64,000 bases of DNA from Rhodohalobacter mucosus (GTDB lineage Bacteria; Bacteroidota; Rhodothermia; Balneolales; Balneolaceae). The stretch is from positions 56,867-120,866 of the forward strand of contig NZ_QGGB01000004.1 of assembly GCF_003150675.1 (NCBI RefSeq), written 5' to 3'. The notes under the pieces were generated by a model. It was not told the origin of the DNA. It made no database searches and was given only the letters and a program-made list of their open reading frames with translations. Below are positions 1 to 8,491 of this stretch, in pieces (the first letter of the stretch is position 1; each line of letters starts with the position of its first letter). A program made the translations under genes and the position numbers.

Positions 1-2
1 AA

Positions 3-218
3 ACACGGGTTGGCGAATTTGAAACACCGACCGACGGATTCAATCTCCTGAATGCATCCGTACAGTACCGCTTTTCAACCTCCGGCTTACTGCACACTAT
101 CTCCCTTAGAGGCTCAAATCTGCTAAACACTACGTACCGTAATCACTTGTCCAGAATAAAAGAGGTGTTCCCGGCACCGGGCAGAAACGTTAGCTTACTT
201 TACAGAGTGTATTTTTAA
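3..218 (+). CDS. TonB-dependent receptor, C-terminal fragment (cut by window edge)
   Basis: An open frame enters from the left edge and runs for 71 codons to a TAA at 216-218. The residues alternate polar and hydrophobic as in outer-membrane beta strands. The end reads GRNVSLLYRVYF, the terminal strand typical of TonB-dependent receptors, which closes on an aromatic residue for BAM recognition. The rest of the receptor (plug and most of the barrel) lies outside the window, so the ligand cannot be inferred. Its stop codon overlaps the stop codon of the convergent gene on the other strand. Family is fairly sure from the tail alone; a generic outer-membrane barrel is the alternative. Confidence 0.75.
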   Translation, partial: TRVGEFETPTDGFNLLNASVQYRFSTSGLLHTISLRGSNLLNTTYRNHLSRIKEVFPAPGRNVSLLYRVYF

Positions 219-1207
219 CGCTGCTCTTTCTGTTCCGTTTCCACGCTGTCATTCAGCTCCTGCTCTTTCAACTCGGCCAGGCTTTCCGATTTCGACACAG
301 TTGAGAGGTACAGAAACAGAATGAGATTCATAACTTTCCTCAGAGCACTCGAAACTAGAAGCATCCCCGCAACGGATGCCGTTGCCATGTTCAGCATTTT
401 TGAGAGCTCTATGCCGACCCACATAAATACCAAATCACGGCTTGGCAGCAGGGGAATGCGGTTAACTACAATCACCACGGTCAGAAAGAGCAGCCATACG
501 GAGATTGGGGTATCTGGAATAACAACGGCCCACTGCACAACAATCAGTCCGTGATGAATCAGGAATCGCGTCATATAGATTCCAAATATTACCAGGGCTT
601 TTTTCAGGGGCAGGTCAAAAATATACTTTCTGAACTGCACGATAACCGCAACGATAAGCGCTAGAATAAAGACCGCTGCAGCAATGTAAATCCAGTCGAT
701 ATCGCCAACAAGCTCTTCTATATCGATAAACCCGGTAAAGATCAGCACTCCCACCAGGGTAAAAGCAACCAGATTCGAGTTAATGGCGGAAAGGATGTTG
801 TTATCGCGAATATTCTTCAGAATCTGTCTGTCGCCATCATCCAGAAATTTCCGCGCCTGCATAAAAAGAAAAAACTCTCCGGAGTAGCCTACTACCTCCT
901 CATTGTACACCCGTTTCGTCATGAACAAACGAAACAGCTTCCATCTTTTTACAGGCCAGATCTGCCGGTAGATAAAAATTTCGGTGAAAGGGAGCGAAAA
1001 ATAGAGGATGAAGAAGATCAGGTAAAATAGTGGCTCTCCCGGGAGCGAGCTCAGAACCTCCCTCCAGCCGATATCGGCAATCTGATAGATGATAATGCCG
1101 ACTATAAATGCAATTACGAGCCTTCTGGTAAATTTCTTAACCCGTTTTCCACCCGGGCTGGCAGAAAATTCTTTCCAGGTGTCCCTGATTTTCTTTTTTG
1201 AAATCAC
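215..1207 (-). CDS. polytopic inner-membrane protein, possibly LPG-synthase-TM/flippase-like
   Basis: The 330-residue product has about seven hydrophobic segments (clear ones near residues 29-46, 60-78, 145-163 and 172-190) between a basic N-terminus and a charged, Glu-rich C-terminal tail. The layout and scattered Gly/Arg-rich loops recall the membrane domain of lysylphosphatidylglycerol synthetase-like proteins (UPF0104), but I see no diagnostic motif, so this is a tentative family call. The only upstream in-frame start is GTG at 1207. It lies 64 bases downstream of the Stealth-type gene on the same strand and is probably co-transcribed with it, which would fit a role in envelope polysaccharide or lipid handling. 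Confidence 0.6.
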   Translation of the reverse strand: MISKKKIRDTWKEFSASPGGKRVKKFTRRLVIAFIVGIIIYQIADIGWREVLSSLPGEPLFYLIFFILYFSLPFTEIFIYRQIWPVKRWKLFRLFMTKRVYNEEVVGYSGEFFLFMQARKFLDDGDRQILKNIRDNNILSAINSNLVAFTLVGVLIFTGFIDIEELVGDIDWIYIAAAVFILALIVAVIVQFRKYIFDLPLKKALVIFGIYMTRFLIHHGLIVVQWAVVIPDTPISVWLLFLTVVIVVNRIPLLPSRDLVFMWVGIELSKMLNMATASVAGMLLVSSALRKVMNLILFLYLSTVSKSESLAELKEQELNDSVETEQKEQR

Positions 1208-1271
1208 TGGGTAAATGCAGGCATTTTGGGATCCTCGGTTTGTGTGCAGATACTCATATTGACTCGTGCAG

Positions 1272-2324
1272 TTATGAGTTCACCGCTTCTTTCTTTTTTT
1301 CATCAGCCGGACCGGTTTTCGGAAATGGTGCGTTCAGGTCAAATTCATCCTTTAGCAGAGTCTTGATTTTTCTGCGCTGCGCCCGGCTGAAGGTCTCCAT
1401 GCCCTGAATACATACAAACCGTGCCTGTCTGTTTTTTATACGGCTCAGCTTAGCCTGCAGAATGGGATAGATATCCATCTCTCCGTTCAGCATCACCGAT
1501 TCATCCTTTCTTTCCAGAATCGCGTTTCCATCCCTGATCTCAAGGTGATTGGCAAGATAAATACCCGAAAACTGTTCAGTGCTTCTGAACCGATACCGGA
1601 TATTTTCTTCGAACAGCGACGGCTTTTTATTGAAAAATTCGACGAGTGTCTCCTTTCTTACAGGATGAGGAACATGCGGTGACATGTAGTACGATTCATA
1701 AAATCCGGCAAGCTGCGCAGATTTTATTTGAAAGAGAAGATTCATGGTTCGCGTGATACCAAGCACTTTTTTCATTGCCATGCTCAGCATATCATTCAGT
1801 TTTAGCCGAAAGGAACCATACTGCCTCACTTTCTTCCATTTCCCCCGAAGTACAACTTTGTCACCCCGGAAAAAATCCTCCGGCTTTACGGGTTGTGTGA
1901 TTACAAAATCATCATTGAAATAGATAAACCGGTCAGACAGTCCCTTTATTCTCCAAAGCGCCGTTTCCAGTGTGCGGCTGTTGAAGGTAGGAATGGCCCA
2001 CTCATATCCCTCAAGTATTTCCCGGTGATCCACAATTCGGATACGAAGCCGATTTCGCACCTCCTCGGTCAGAAAGTCGGGCACCTGGTCATCGGTAATG
2101 AGATAGATGTTGCGGATCCACGGAGCATGTTGCCTGATAGAGCGAATACAAAACTTTAGCTCTCCGTTATCAACAAAGCGGGTGCTGTCTCTGCCCGTAG
2201 GTATTTCAGACTGCTCCTTTCCCGTCTCAAGATGATATATCCTGTTACGCTTGCGCTGATGGGACTCATCGCTCCCGTCAACCCAGGTAATTACGGCGTC
2301 AATCTGTGGTACTTCGTTATTCAT
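1272..2324 (-). CDS. Stealth-family sugar-phosphate transferase
   Basis: The 350-residue protein carries the conserved blocks of Stealth proteins, which transfer hexose-1-phosphate units in capsule or exopolysaccharide synthesis. Block CR1 is at residues 8-17 (IDAVITWVDG). CR2 includes NGELKFCIRSI (about 53-63) and FIYFNDDF (133-140), whose paired Asp residues are the usual metal/phosphate ligands. A CR3-like MSPHVPHP segment follows near residue 215. No signal peptide or membrane segment is visible, so it should act in the cytoplasm. It begins with ATG and is followed by a membrane protein on the same strand. Acceptor and donor sugars are not inferable. Confidence 0.88.
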   Translation of the reverse strand: MNNEVPQIDAVITWVDGSDESHQRKRNRIYHLETGKEQSEIPTGRDSTRFVDNGELKFCIRSIRQHAPWIRNIYLITDDQVPDFLTEEVRNRLRIRIVDHREILEGYEWAIPTFNSRTLETALWRIKGLSDRFIYFNDDFVITQPVKPEDFFRGDKVVLRGKWKKVRQYGSFRLKLNDMLSMAMKKVLGITRTMNLLFQIKSAQLAGFYESYYMSPHVPHPVRKETLVEFFNKKPSLFEENIRYRFRSTEQFSGIYLANHLEIRDGNAILERKDESVMLNGEMDIYPILQAKLSRIKNRQARFVCIQGMETFSRAQRRKIKTLLKDEFDLNAPFPKTGPADEKKKEAVNS

Positions 2325-2777
2325 TTCAAGTGATACTCAAATACGGAATTAAGATTCCGGATTGGAAAAAACATTCGGTGCAATAACGTTCATTCCGTAC
2401 AGAGAACAAATTTATGAAAAAAGCACAGTCTGTCGTCCCGGTTCGGATTCAGGTATTGACCGATGCAGCTCTCCGTAAACCGTCTGTTCATTCTATTGCC
2501 GGAGCCGCACTGTCCAATTTTTTGTCAGCGAACAATTTACAATTTATTCATGTAAAAAGCCTTTCCCGTGAGCTTACACCCTCAGGGTTTGCACATGCAG
2601 CCATATAACGATCCTGCAGGGCTCATCTGATGAAAGCGAAATGGAATGATGACCGAAGCATTTGATTTTTATCACGGAACAAACAGCAGGAATCATCTTA
2701 CAAATCCATGGCTTAAATAGGATATAACTTAATGGCGCTGTCATCGTTATATTGTGCCAAAACATACCTGTGGCAAA
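2325..2777. other. intergenic region between divergent genes
   Basis: About 450 bases separate the Stealth-type gene (minus) from the lipocalin-like gene (plus) and should hold both promoters. A 64-codon plus-strand frame at 2414-2608 has no recognisable features. No hairpin terminator or repeat stands out. Confidence 0.5.
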
Positions 2778-3872
2778 ATGCCTGAACACATTTTAATATC
2801 ATTGAAGAAGCGGCTTTATCTTACATTTTTTCTACATCTGCTACTGCTTGGCGGGAATGCCTCGTATGCACAGATTGATAATCCGGAAGGCGGTCTCACG
2901 ACCGTGCCGGATGAACTCATATGGGCCCAGACTCTGAGCGGGAGCCACTTCAATGAGTTCTGGAACTACCAGTTCTATTTCGATAACGGAATGAAAGCTC
3001 ATATTCTGTTTTCCGTGGCCAATTTCGGGAGTCTCAAAGACCCCGTTAGCGGCGTTCGGTTCTCCATCCTGTATCCTGACGGCAGTACATATCACGTATC
3101 CCGCGAGTATCCCCTTCACATGCTGATTCAGGACAGGGAGACCCATATGTTCCGGCCGAGGCTGGAGAGGGAACTCTACTTTGTGGGAAAACTGCCTGAT
3201 GAGCACAAGATAGTGATTGACACCCCGAAAGACGGGATTTCCTATCAGATAGAACTCACATTCACCAATATTGCCAGAGGATACAAATGGGCAGACGGAA
3301 TGTTCGACATTCATAATGAAGAGATCGGTATTGTAACGCATATACCGTATGCGGAGGTTAGCGGATTCATTTCAGTGGACGGAGACCGAAGGCAGGTTGA
3401 CGGTACCGGTTACATGGATCATACCTTCCAGAATCAGACCACAACGCGCCTCATGAACAGCGGCTACAGGTTTGTGAATCATACAGACAGCCGGAACTGG
3501 GACCTGCTCTATTTTCTTCTTCCCGCAGACAACCGCGGCCGGAGCACGGCTGGATACAGGCTTAAAAGTGAAAACGGCCGGGTGAGCGTGCAGGGAATTG
3601 AAGCAATCCAGGAGACTCACGACAGTGAAGCATTCGGAAAGTCCATTCCGCGTATTATGGAACTGGAACTTGAGAATGGCGGCAGCCTCAGGCTCTACCG
3701 TACCGAGGATGAGGAGCGATTTTCAGTACTATCCGAACTGAACTGGCTTGCCAGGCGTGCAGCCAAAAGCTTTCTTGGGGGTGAAGTCATCGATTTCAGG
3801 GGGGATGCCACCCTGCAGGAGCCTTCGAACCGCCCCAAGCAGGGACACTACAACTACTTTTTTGTTGAATAA
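2778..3872 (+). CDS. exported lipocalin-like (Svf1/CrtC-type) protein
   Basis: I place the start at the ATG at 2778, giving 364 residues; an in-frame GTG lies eight codons upstream. A signal peptide is clear (basic stretch, LYLTFFLHLLLLGG, cleavage near SYAQ). The mature part is all-beta, with patterns such as EFWNYQFYFDNG, YPDGSTYH and a central GTGYMDHTFQN. These resemble the two-lipocalin fold of Svf1, AttH and carotenoid hydratase (CrtC) families, where a GxGYxDHxW-type motif lies in the middle. Those families bind or hydrate lipophilic substrates, but no carotenoid genes are adjacent, so the substrate is open. It is convergent with the cupredoxin gene. Confidence 0.6.
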   Translation: MPEHILISLKKRLYLTFFLHLLLLGGNASYAQIDNPEGGLTTVPDELIWAQTLSGSHFNEFWNYQFYFDNGMKAHILFSVANFGSLKDPVSGVRFSILYPDGSTYHVSREYPLHMLIQDRETHMFRPRLERELYFVGKLPDEHKIVIDTPKDGISYQIELTFTNIARGYKWADGMFDIHNEEIGIVTHIPYAEVSGFISVDGDRRQVDGTGYMDHTFQNQTTTRLMNSGYRFVNHTDSRNWDLLYFLLPADNRGRSTAGYRLKSENGRVSVQGIEAIQETHDSEAFGKSIPRIMELELENGGSLRLYRTEDEERFSVLSELNWLARRAAKSFLGGEVIDFRGDATLQEPSNRPKQGHYNYFFVE

Positions 3873-3920
3873 AATGTGCGCCTTTTTAAAGTAGTGAAAT
3901 TACATAACCGGAGTATGATT

Positions 3921-4430
3921 TCACTCAACGGCCCGGATGCTTGCGGTCATACCCGGATGAAATGAGCAGATATAAAGACCAAAGGCCTCTGCCAGTTCCG
4001 CGGTAAGTGTGAATGTGATGTTATTTCCATTCAGTTCTGCATCAACATCAGCATCATCGTCGAACCGGCCATCGGCTCCGCTCTGGCCGAGAAGCTTCTC
4101 TCCTTCACTGTTCCTGAAATCAAGCGGGTGGGATGCGGCCCCGCCGTTATTCACAAATGTAAAACGCTTGCCAATTTCGAGATCAATGGGAGAATTATTC
4201 TGATTAAGCATAGCACTGGCACCGTCTCCCTCTATAGCGGTAACCACATAAGCGTTCGATCCCACGTTATCCAACGTAATTGAAGCATCCTGAAAGACTG
4301 AGTCTGTATCGCCCGGATCAGTATCGGAATAGCCTGTTGAATTGCCGCTGCAGGAAATTAAAATAAGACAAAGACCTGCGCAGAGCGTAAAATTAAGGTA
4401 TGCGTTGAGGGATCGTTTTAAATTGTTCAT
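3921..4430 (-). CDS. cupredoxin (amicyanin/pseudoazurin-like) lipoprotein
   Basis: The 169-residue precursor has a lipobox (LILISCSG, Cys27), a low-complexity Asp/Ser linker to about residue 48, then a blue-copper domain. Likely copper ligands are His101 (SHPLDFR), Cys155, His158 and Met161 in CSFHPGM. The C-x2-H-x2-M spacing is that of amicyanin rather than plastocyanin. It should be a periplasmic or outer-membrane-anchored electron carrier. No partner oxidase or reductase lies next to it. Upstream on the same strand, about 230 bases away, is a strong intrinsic terminator behind a tiny ORF, which could be a regulatory leader of this gene or a separate small RNA. Confidence 0.85.
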   Translation of the reverse strand: MNNLKRSLNAYLNFTLCAGLCLILISCSGNSTGYSDTDPGDTDSVFQDASITLDNVGSNAYVVTAIEGDGASAMLNQNNSPIDLEIGKRFTFVNNGGAASHPLDFRNSEGEKLLGQSGADGRFDDDADVDAELNGNNITFTLTAELAEAFGLYICSFHPGMTASIRAVE

Positions 4431-4655
4431 AAATGGTATTTTTTTGTTTGACCGGATGTTCTCATCTACGCAAATAAACGGACTATCGTTCAGGCCCCTT
4501 CCGATTGTGTTGAAATTTTTTTGCTAAAATGGCAGGACGATTTGGTGAGTTGAATCCACATAAGTCACCCTTCAAATAAAATAAAGGTTCAGAAGGGGCT
4601 TGGGATTGGGGAAACTGATTGGATAATCCATAAGGCGCGGGAGGACAGCACCTTC

Positions 4656-4691
4656 ATAAAAAAATAAACCCCGGGACGATCAATCCCGGGG
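4656..4691 (-). terminator. intrinsic terminator, minus strand
   Basis: An 8-bp perfect GC stem (CCCCGGGA 4669-4676 with TCCCGGGG 4684-4691, 7-nt loop) is followed on the minus strand by TTTATTTTTTT. It is a textbook terminator for leftward transcription, yet no annotated gene ends here; only the small ORF and structured region at 4692-4850 precede it. Confidence 0.8.
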
Positions 4692-4850
4692 TCATATGCT
4701 TTAGGTTCAGCATAATAGGAGTGACTAGTTGACTAACCAGAGTGAGATTAGTGCTATGCTGTTACACTAAAAGAGAATTGGCGCGGTCAATCGTTACAAA
4801 TTTTCTCATTTTTCTTTTCTTTTTTTCTGAAAAAACCAGCAGGAAACCCT
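4692..4850 (-). ncRNA. putative leader or small RNA upstream of the terminator
   Basis: Leftward transcription that ends at the terminator at 4656-4691 must start to the right of it, in a stretch without a normal gene. The stretch holds a 15-codon ORF (4762-4809) and a segment whose ends (AGCATA and TATGCT on the minus strand) can pair around repeated ACTAxTCxACT-like words. It could be an attenuator-style leader of the cupredoxin gene or an independent small RNA. The 5' end is a guess; I recognise no Rfam family. Confidence 0.35.
4762..4809 (-). CDS. putative 15-residue leader peptide
   Basis: On the minus strand an ATG follows an A-rich stretch and opens a frame reading MRKFVTIDRANSLLV, then TAA. 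It sits about 70 bases before a strong terminator hairpin, the arrangement of a translated leader. There is no run of one amino acid that would point to classical amino-acid attenuation. A 15-codon frame can arise by chance, so confidence is low. Confidence 0.3.
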   Translation of the reverse strand: MRKFVTIDRANSLLV

Positions 4851-4933
4851 ATTCTTGCAATCACTGAATCCTTGCACAGTTCAATTGCAATGCATGTTTC
4901 CACTCATTTTCAATCACTAAGACGTTTATTTTT

Positions 4934-6511
4934 ATGAAATCGATACTTGTACTGGCTATCACACTACTCTTCACCGTGCCTTTGTATGCTCAGATGCCGG
5001 ACGCACCAGACAGAACAGAAGGTGAAGGACCTTACGACAGGCTGATATTAAGAGGATTAACCATGATCGACGGTTCAGGGTCTCCAGCTGTGGGACCGGT
5101 GGATATAGTGATTGAGGGCAATCGGATCGCACAAATCAGAAATGTAGGCTACCCGGGTGTTCCTATCAGCGACAGCAGACGTCCAGCCGCTCGGGAAGGC
5201 GATGTAGTGATGGACCTGGATGGAATGTACATCCTGCCCGGCTTTATTGATATGCATGCGCACACCGGAGGCTCCGCACAGGGTACCGTACCTGAATATG
5301 TCTATAAACTTTGGCTTGCACACGGCATCACTTCCATCCGCGAACCCGGATCGGGCAACGGTATGGACTGGACAATCAGGCACAAGGAAAAAAGCGATCG
5401 AAACGAAATTACCGCACCACGGATATTCGCCTACGTAACCTTTGGTCAGGGTGCACCCGGCGGAATCAATTCACCGGCCGAGGCCCGCGAGTGGGTGCAA
5501 ATGATACATGAAAACGGTGCCGACGGCATTAAGTTCTTCGGTGCGCGGCCCGAGATCTGGGAAGCAGCCCTTGACGAAGCAGATAAACTGGATCTGGGCT
5601 CTATGGCACACCATGCTCAAACCAGAGTGGTATACGGGAATGTTGCCAGAACAGCGGAGCTTGGCCTTCGCGGCATGACCCATTGGTACGGCCTTCCGGA
5701 AGCGCTGTTTACCGACCGCGTAATTCAGGATTACCCTCTTGATTACAACTACAGTGACGAACAGCATCGTTTTGAGGAAGCCGGCAGGCTATGGGCACAG
5801 GCTGCGCCGCCCGGGTCGGCGCGGTGGAATACACTGATGAACGAACTGATCAAGCTCGACTTTGAAATAAATCCTACGTTTACCATTTATGAAGCCAGCC
5901 GCGATCTGATGCGGGCACGAAGGGCGGAATGGCACGAAACCTACACCCTGCCCTCGCTCTGGGAGTTCTACAGCCCCGACAGACGGGCACATGGCTCTTA
6001 TTGGTTCAATTGGGGAACCGAGCAGGAGGTGGCCTGGAAGCAGAATTATCATTTATGGATGCAGTTCATCAACGAGTACAAGAACCGCGGCGGTCTTGTT
6101 ACGGTGGGTTCCGATGCAGGCTACATCTACAAGCTCTATGGATTCGACTATATCCGCGAGATGGAGCTCTTCCGTGAAGCCGGATTCCATCCGCTTGAAA
6201 TTTTTATGTCGGCGTCACTTAACGGAGCCAAAGTTCTTGGAGTGGATCACGAACTTGGAACCATCGAGGTCGGAAAACTGGCCGATCTGGTGATAGTGGA
6301 TGAAAACCCGCAGGAGAACCTGAAGGTACTCTACGGAACCGGCGCCATCCGGGTCAACGAAAACAATGAAGCGGTTCGGGTTGGCGGGGTTCGATACACC
6401 ATTAAAGACGGTATTGTGTACGACGCAAAAGAGCTGCTCAGGGATGTGGCGGATTATGTGGAACAGGTAAAGGCTGAAACAGGTTATGAAATCAAACAAC
6501 CCGGAATGTAG
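4934..6511 (+). CDS. exported amidohydrolase-family protein
   Basis: The 525-residue protein has a signal peptide (cleavage near LYAQ20) and an amidohydrolase fold. The first strand-end motif is FIDMHAH with metal ligands His108 and His110. A conserved Lys in GIKFFG, later His residues (MAHHAQT, THWYG) and a catalytic Asp in VGSDAG follow. The C-terminus carries the usual GTIEVGKLADLVIVD block of imidazolonepropionase/dipeptidase-type relatives. It is probably a periplasmic metal-dependent hydrolase of peptides or cyclic amides. The C-terminal half of the 1131-residue protein at 29568-32963 is a relative. Substrate is not inferable. Confidence 0.85.
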   Translation: MKSILVLAITLLFTVPLYAQMPDAPDRTEGEGPYDRLILRGLTMIDGSGSPAVGPVDIVIEGNRIAQIRNVGYPGVPISDSRRPAAREGDVVMDLDGMYILPGFIDMHAHTGGSAQGTVPEYVYKLWLAHGITSIREPGSGNGMDWTIRHKEKSDRNEITAPRIFAYVTFGQGAPGGINSPAEAREWVQMIHENGADGIKFFGARPEIWEAALDEADKLDLGSMAHHAQTRVVYGNVARTAELGLRGMTHWYGLPEALFTDRVIQDYPLDYNYSDEQHRFEEAGRLWAQAAPPGSARWNTLMNELIKLDFEINPTFTIYEASRDLMRARRAEWHETYTLPSLWEFYSPDRRAHGSYWFNWGTEQEVAWKQNYHLWMQFINEYKNRGGLVTVGSDAGYIYKLYGFDYIREMELFREAGFHPLEIFMSASLNGAKVLGVDHELGTIEVGKLADLVIVDENPQENLKVLYGTGAIRVNENNEAVRVGGVRYTIKDGIVYDAKELLRDVADYVEQVKAETGYEIKQPGM

Positions 6512-6599
6512 ATACCCGGGATCATTCCTGCAGCAATTAGGTAAGATTTGCAGAAATTACTCATTCATATTATCAAAACGTATTTAATCTGATCCCTTT

Positions 6600-7079
6600 A
6601 TGAAAAAATTGATACTAACGGTATTTCTCACAACATCGCTTCTCATTCTGGCAGAACAGGGAATGGCACAGGACAGAAACTTCGGAATCGGTGCGCAGGT
6701 AACTAGCCCAGCCGGCATCACCATGAAAGGCTGGGTATCTGAAACCGGGGCTCTTGCATCCGTCTTCAGTTTTAACCTCAGTGAAAACGCCTCCAGTTTC
6801 TATCTGCATCTCGACTATCAGGATCATAAAATCTATGATGACCTGAACTGGGAATTTGGGTACCTCTCCTACTACTATGGCGGCGGTGTTCGCTATATCT
6901 GGAGGGAAATTGGCCTGGACGACTCCTTTTTTGCGCTTCGGCTGCCCGCAGGACTGAACGCAAACTTCACGGAACTTCCGGTTGAATTCTATATGGAAAT
7001 TGCTCCAACATTTGAAGTTGTGCCAGACTTCAACTTTGGTTTTGCAGGCGGATTTGGGTTTCGCTACTTCCTGAACTGA
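6600..7079 (+). CDS. small exported beta-barrel-like protein
   Basis: The 159-residue product has a signal peptide (MKKLILTVFL, cleavage near GMAQ24) and a mature part of short alternating strands rich in Gly, Tyr and Phe. It ends FGFRYFLN, as small outer-membrane barrels do. The repeated xFGIGAQ/GGGVRYIW/GGFGFRYF pattern suggests an eight-stranded barrel. It lies 13 bases before the dehydratase gene and may share its transcript, although a functional link is not obvious. Confidence 0.6.
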   Translation: MKKLILTVFLTTSLLILAEQGMAQDRNFGIGAQVTSPAGITMKGWVSETGALASVFSFNLSENASSFYLHLDYQDHKIYDDLNWEFGYLSYYYGGGVRYIWREIGLDDSFFALRLPAGLNANFTELPVEFYMEIAPTFEVVPDFNFGFAGGFGFRYFLN

Positions 7080-7092
7080 GCTGGCCGTACCG

Positions 7093-8040
7093 ATGACCAT
7101 TCCCCAGTATGCCGATATCGAGGATGCCGCACGGCGAATAGCATCCATGATACACCGTACACCGGTTCTCACCTCCTCATACTTTAATGACGAAACCGGT
7201 GCGGAGCTCTTTTTTAAATGCGAAAACTTCCAGAAAGTAGGCGCCTTCAAATTTCGGGGAGCAAGCAATGCAATTGCAAAACTTCCCGATGAACAGGGAA
7301 GTAAAGGCATTGTAACACATTCATCCGGCAATCATGCACAGGCCGTGGCACTGGCCGCACGCATAAACGGCTACAAAGCTACTATTGTGATGCCTGAAAA
7401 TGCACCGCGCGTAAAGGTGAACGCGGTGCGCGGTTACGGCGCTGAGGTTGTTTTCTGCGAACCCACAATTGAGGCGCGTTCCGAAACGGCACAGCGCGTG
7501 GTTTCTGAACTGGGTGCCACCTTCATCCACCCTTATAATCATCCAGATGTGATTGCGGGTCAGGGCACTTGCGCCCTGGAACTTCTGGAGGAGGTGCCCG
7601 AACTTGATGCGATCCTGGCTCCTGTCGGGGGCGGCGGCCTGATAAGCGGTACAGCAATTGCGGCCAAACACCTGAAACCCGGTATAAAGGTTTACGGAGC
7701 CGAACCGGAGCTGGCCGACGACGCGTACCGGTCTTTTCACTCAGGAAAAATAGAACCGGTTCTTCGAACCGACACGATTGCCGACGGCCTTCGCACCTCC
7801 CTTGGTGAGTTACCCTTTGAGATAATCCAAAACCATGTGGACGACATTCGCACCGTATCCGAGCAATCCATCATCCGCGACATGCGGGCCGTATGGGAAC
7901 GGATGAAAATTATCATCGAGCCCTCCTGTTCAGTTCCGCTGGCTGTTATGAGAGATCAGGAAACAGACCTTACTGGCAAAAAGGTGGGCATTATCCTCAC
8001 GGGAGGAAATGTGGACCTGGACAATCTTCCCTGGCAATGA
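7093..8040 (+). CDS. PLP-dependent threonine/serine dehydratase or serine racemase-like enzyme
   Basis: The 315-residue protein is a fold-type II PLP enzyme. The Schiff-base Lys is K53 in GAFKFRGA, the substrate loop is SSGNHAQ (77-83), and the phosphate cup is a Gly-rich VGGGGLISG near residue 180. The C-terminus GGNVDLDNLPW is typical of the serine racemase/threo-3-hydroxyaspartate dehydratase branch and there is no ACT regulatory domain, so a catabolic or racemase role is more likely than biosynthetic IlvA. It is cytoplasmic. Which of L-Thr, Ser or hydroxyaspartate it prefers cannot be told from sequence alone. Confidence 0.88.
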   Translation: MTIPQYADIEDAARRIASMIHRTPVLTSSYFNDETGAELFFKCENFQKVGAFKFRGASNAIAKLPDEQGSKGIVTHSSGNHAQAVALAARINGYKATIVMPENAPRVKVNAVRGYGAEVVFCEPTIEARSETAQRVVSELGATFIHPYNHPDVIAGQGTCALELLEEVPELDAILAPVGGGGLISGTAIAAKHLKPGIKVYGAEPELADDAYRSFHSGKIEPVLRTDTIADGLRTSLGELPFEIIQNHVDDIRTVSEQSIIRDMRAVWERMKIIIEPSCSVPLAVMRDQETDLTGKKVGIILTGGNVDLDNLPWQ

Positions 8041-8251
8041 AGCCCTCTCCTTTGACTCAGGAATAACTTTTTGCTTCCGTGTGCGTAGGCTCATACTCCT
8101 GTGCATGTCCGGCATTCGCAACTTTGGTTTACGATCCGTAGAAGGTAATATACAATTAGGCCGGGTTGCAATATTTCAGGGTAAAGCACTGTTTATGCAT
8201 TGTATTTACATCAATATTCTTCAAACGTTGCAGATAAAATTAATCAGCCCC

Positions 8252-8489
8252 ATGAAAAACCCGCTGAAGACGAAAAGTGTAGCACCTTATCGGAGCCAGA
8301 AATTTCGGTGAATCAAAAGGTTTTTATACCCGTTTGGGTTTTGAAGGAATCGGTCTGGGTGATGAAATTTGCCTCTTCAAACAGGGTGAATCGGCTATCT
8401 TTTTATTACAGGACTATTATGTTACAGACTGGGTCCATACACGTTTTTTGTCAACTATGAATCCCACTGAGGAAAAAATTCAGGAGTAA
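8252..8489 (+). pseudogene. decayed glyoxalase/VOC-domain gene
   Basis: An ATG at 8252 opens MKNPLKTKSVAP, a typical N-terminus of small VOC (glyoxalase/bleomycin resistance-fold) proteins, but this frame stops at 8309-8311. From about 8289 the +1-shifted frame continues the homology: NFGESKGFYTRLGF, then DEICLFKQG and FLLQDYYVTDW, ending at TAA 8487-8489. The shift near 8285 equals one inserted or two deleted bases. After DYYVTDW the sequence no longer resembles a VOC domain, and the total (79 codons) is well short of the usual 120-130. I read it as a frameshifted, truncated remnant; the calls are from pattern memory, not a search. Confidence 0.6.
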
Positions 8490-8491
8490 TC

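Noticed and set aside
2414..2608. 64-codon frame between divergent genes
   Set aside because: No family, signal or ribosome site; occupies a likely promoter region.
6615..7331. 238-codon minus-strand frame
   Set aside because: Overlaps two well-supported plus-strand genes and has no recognisable features.
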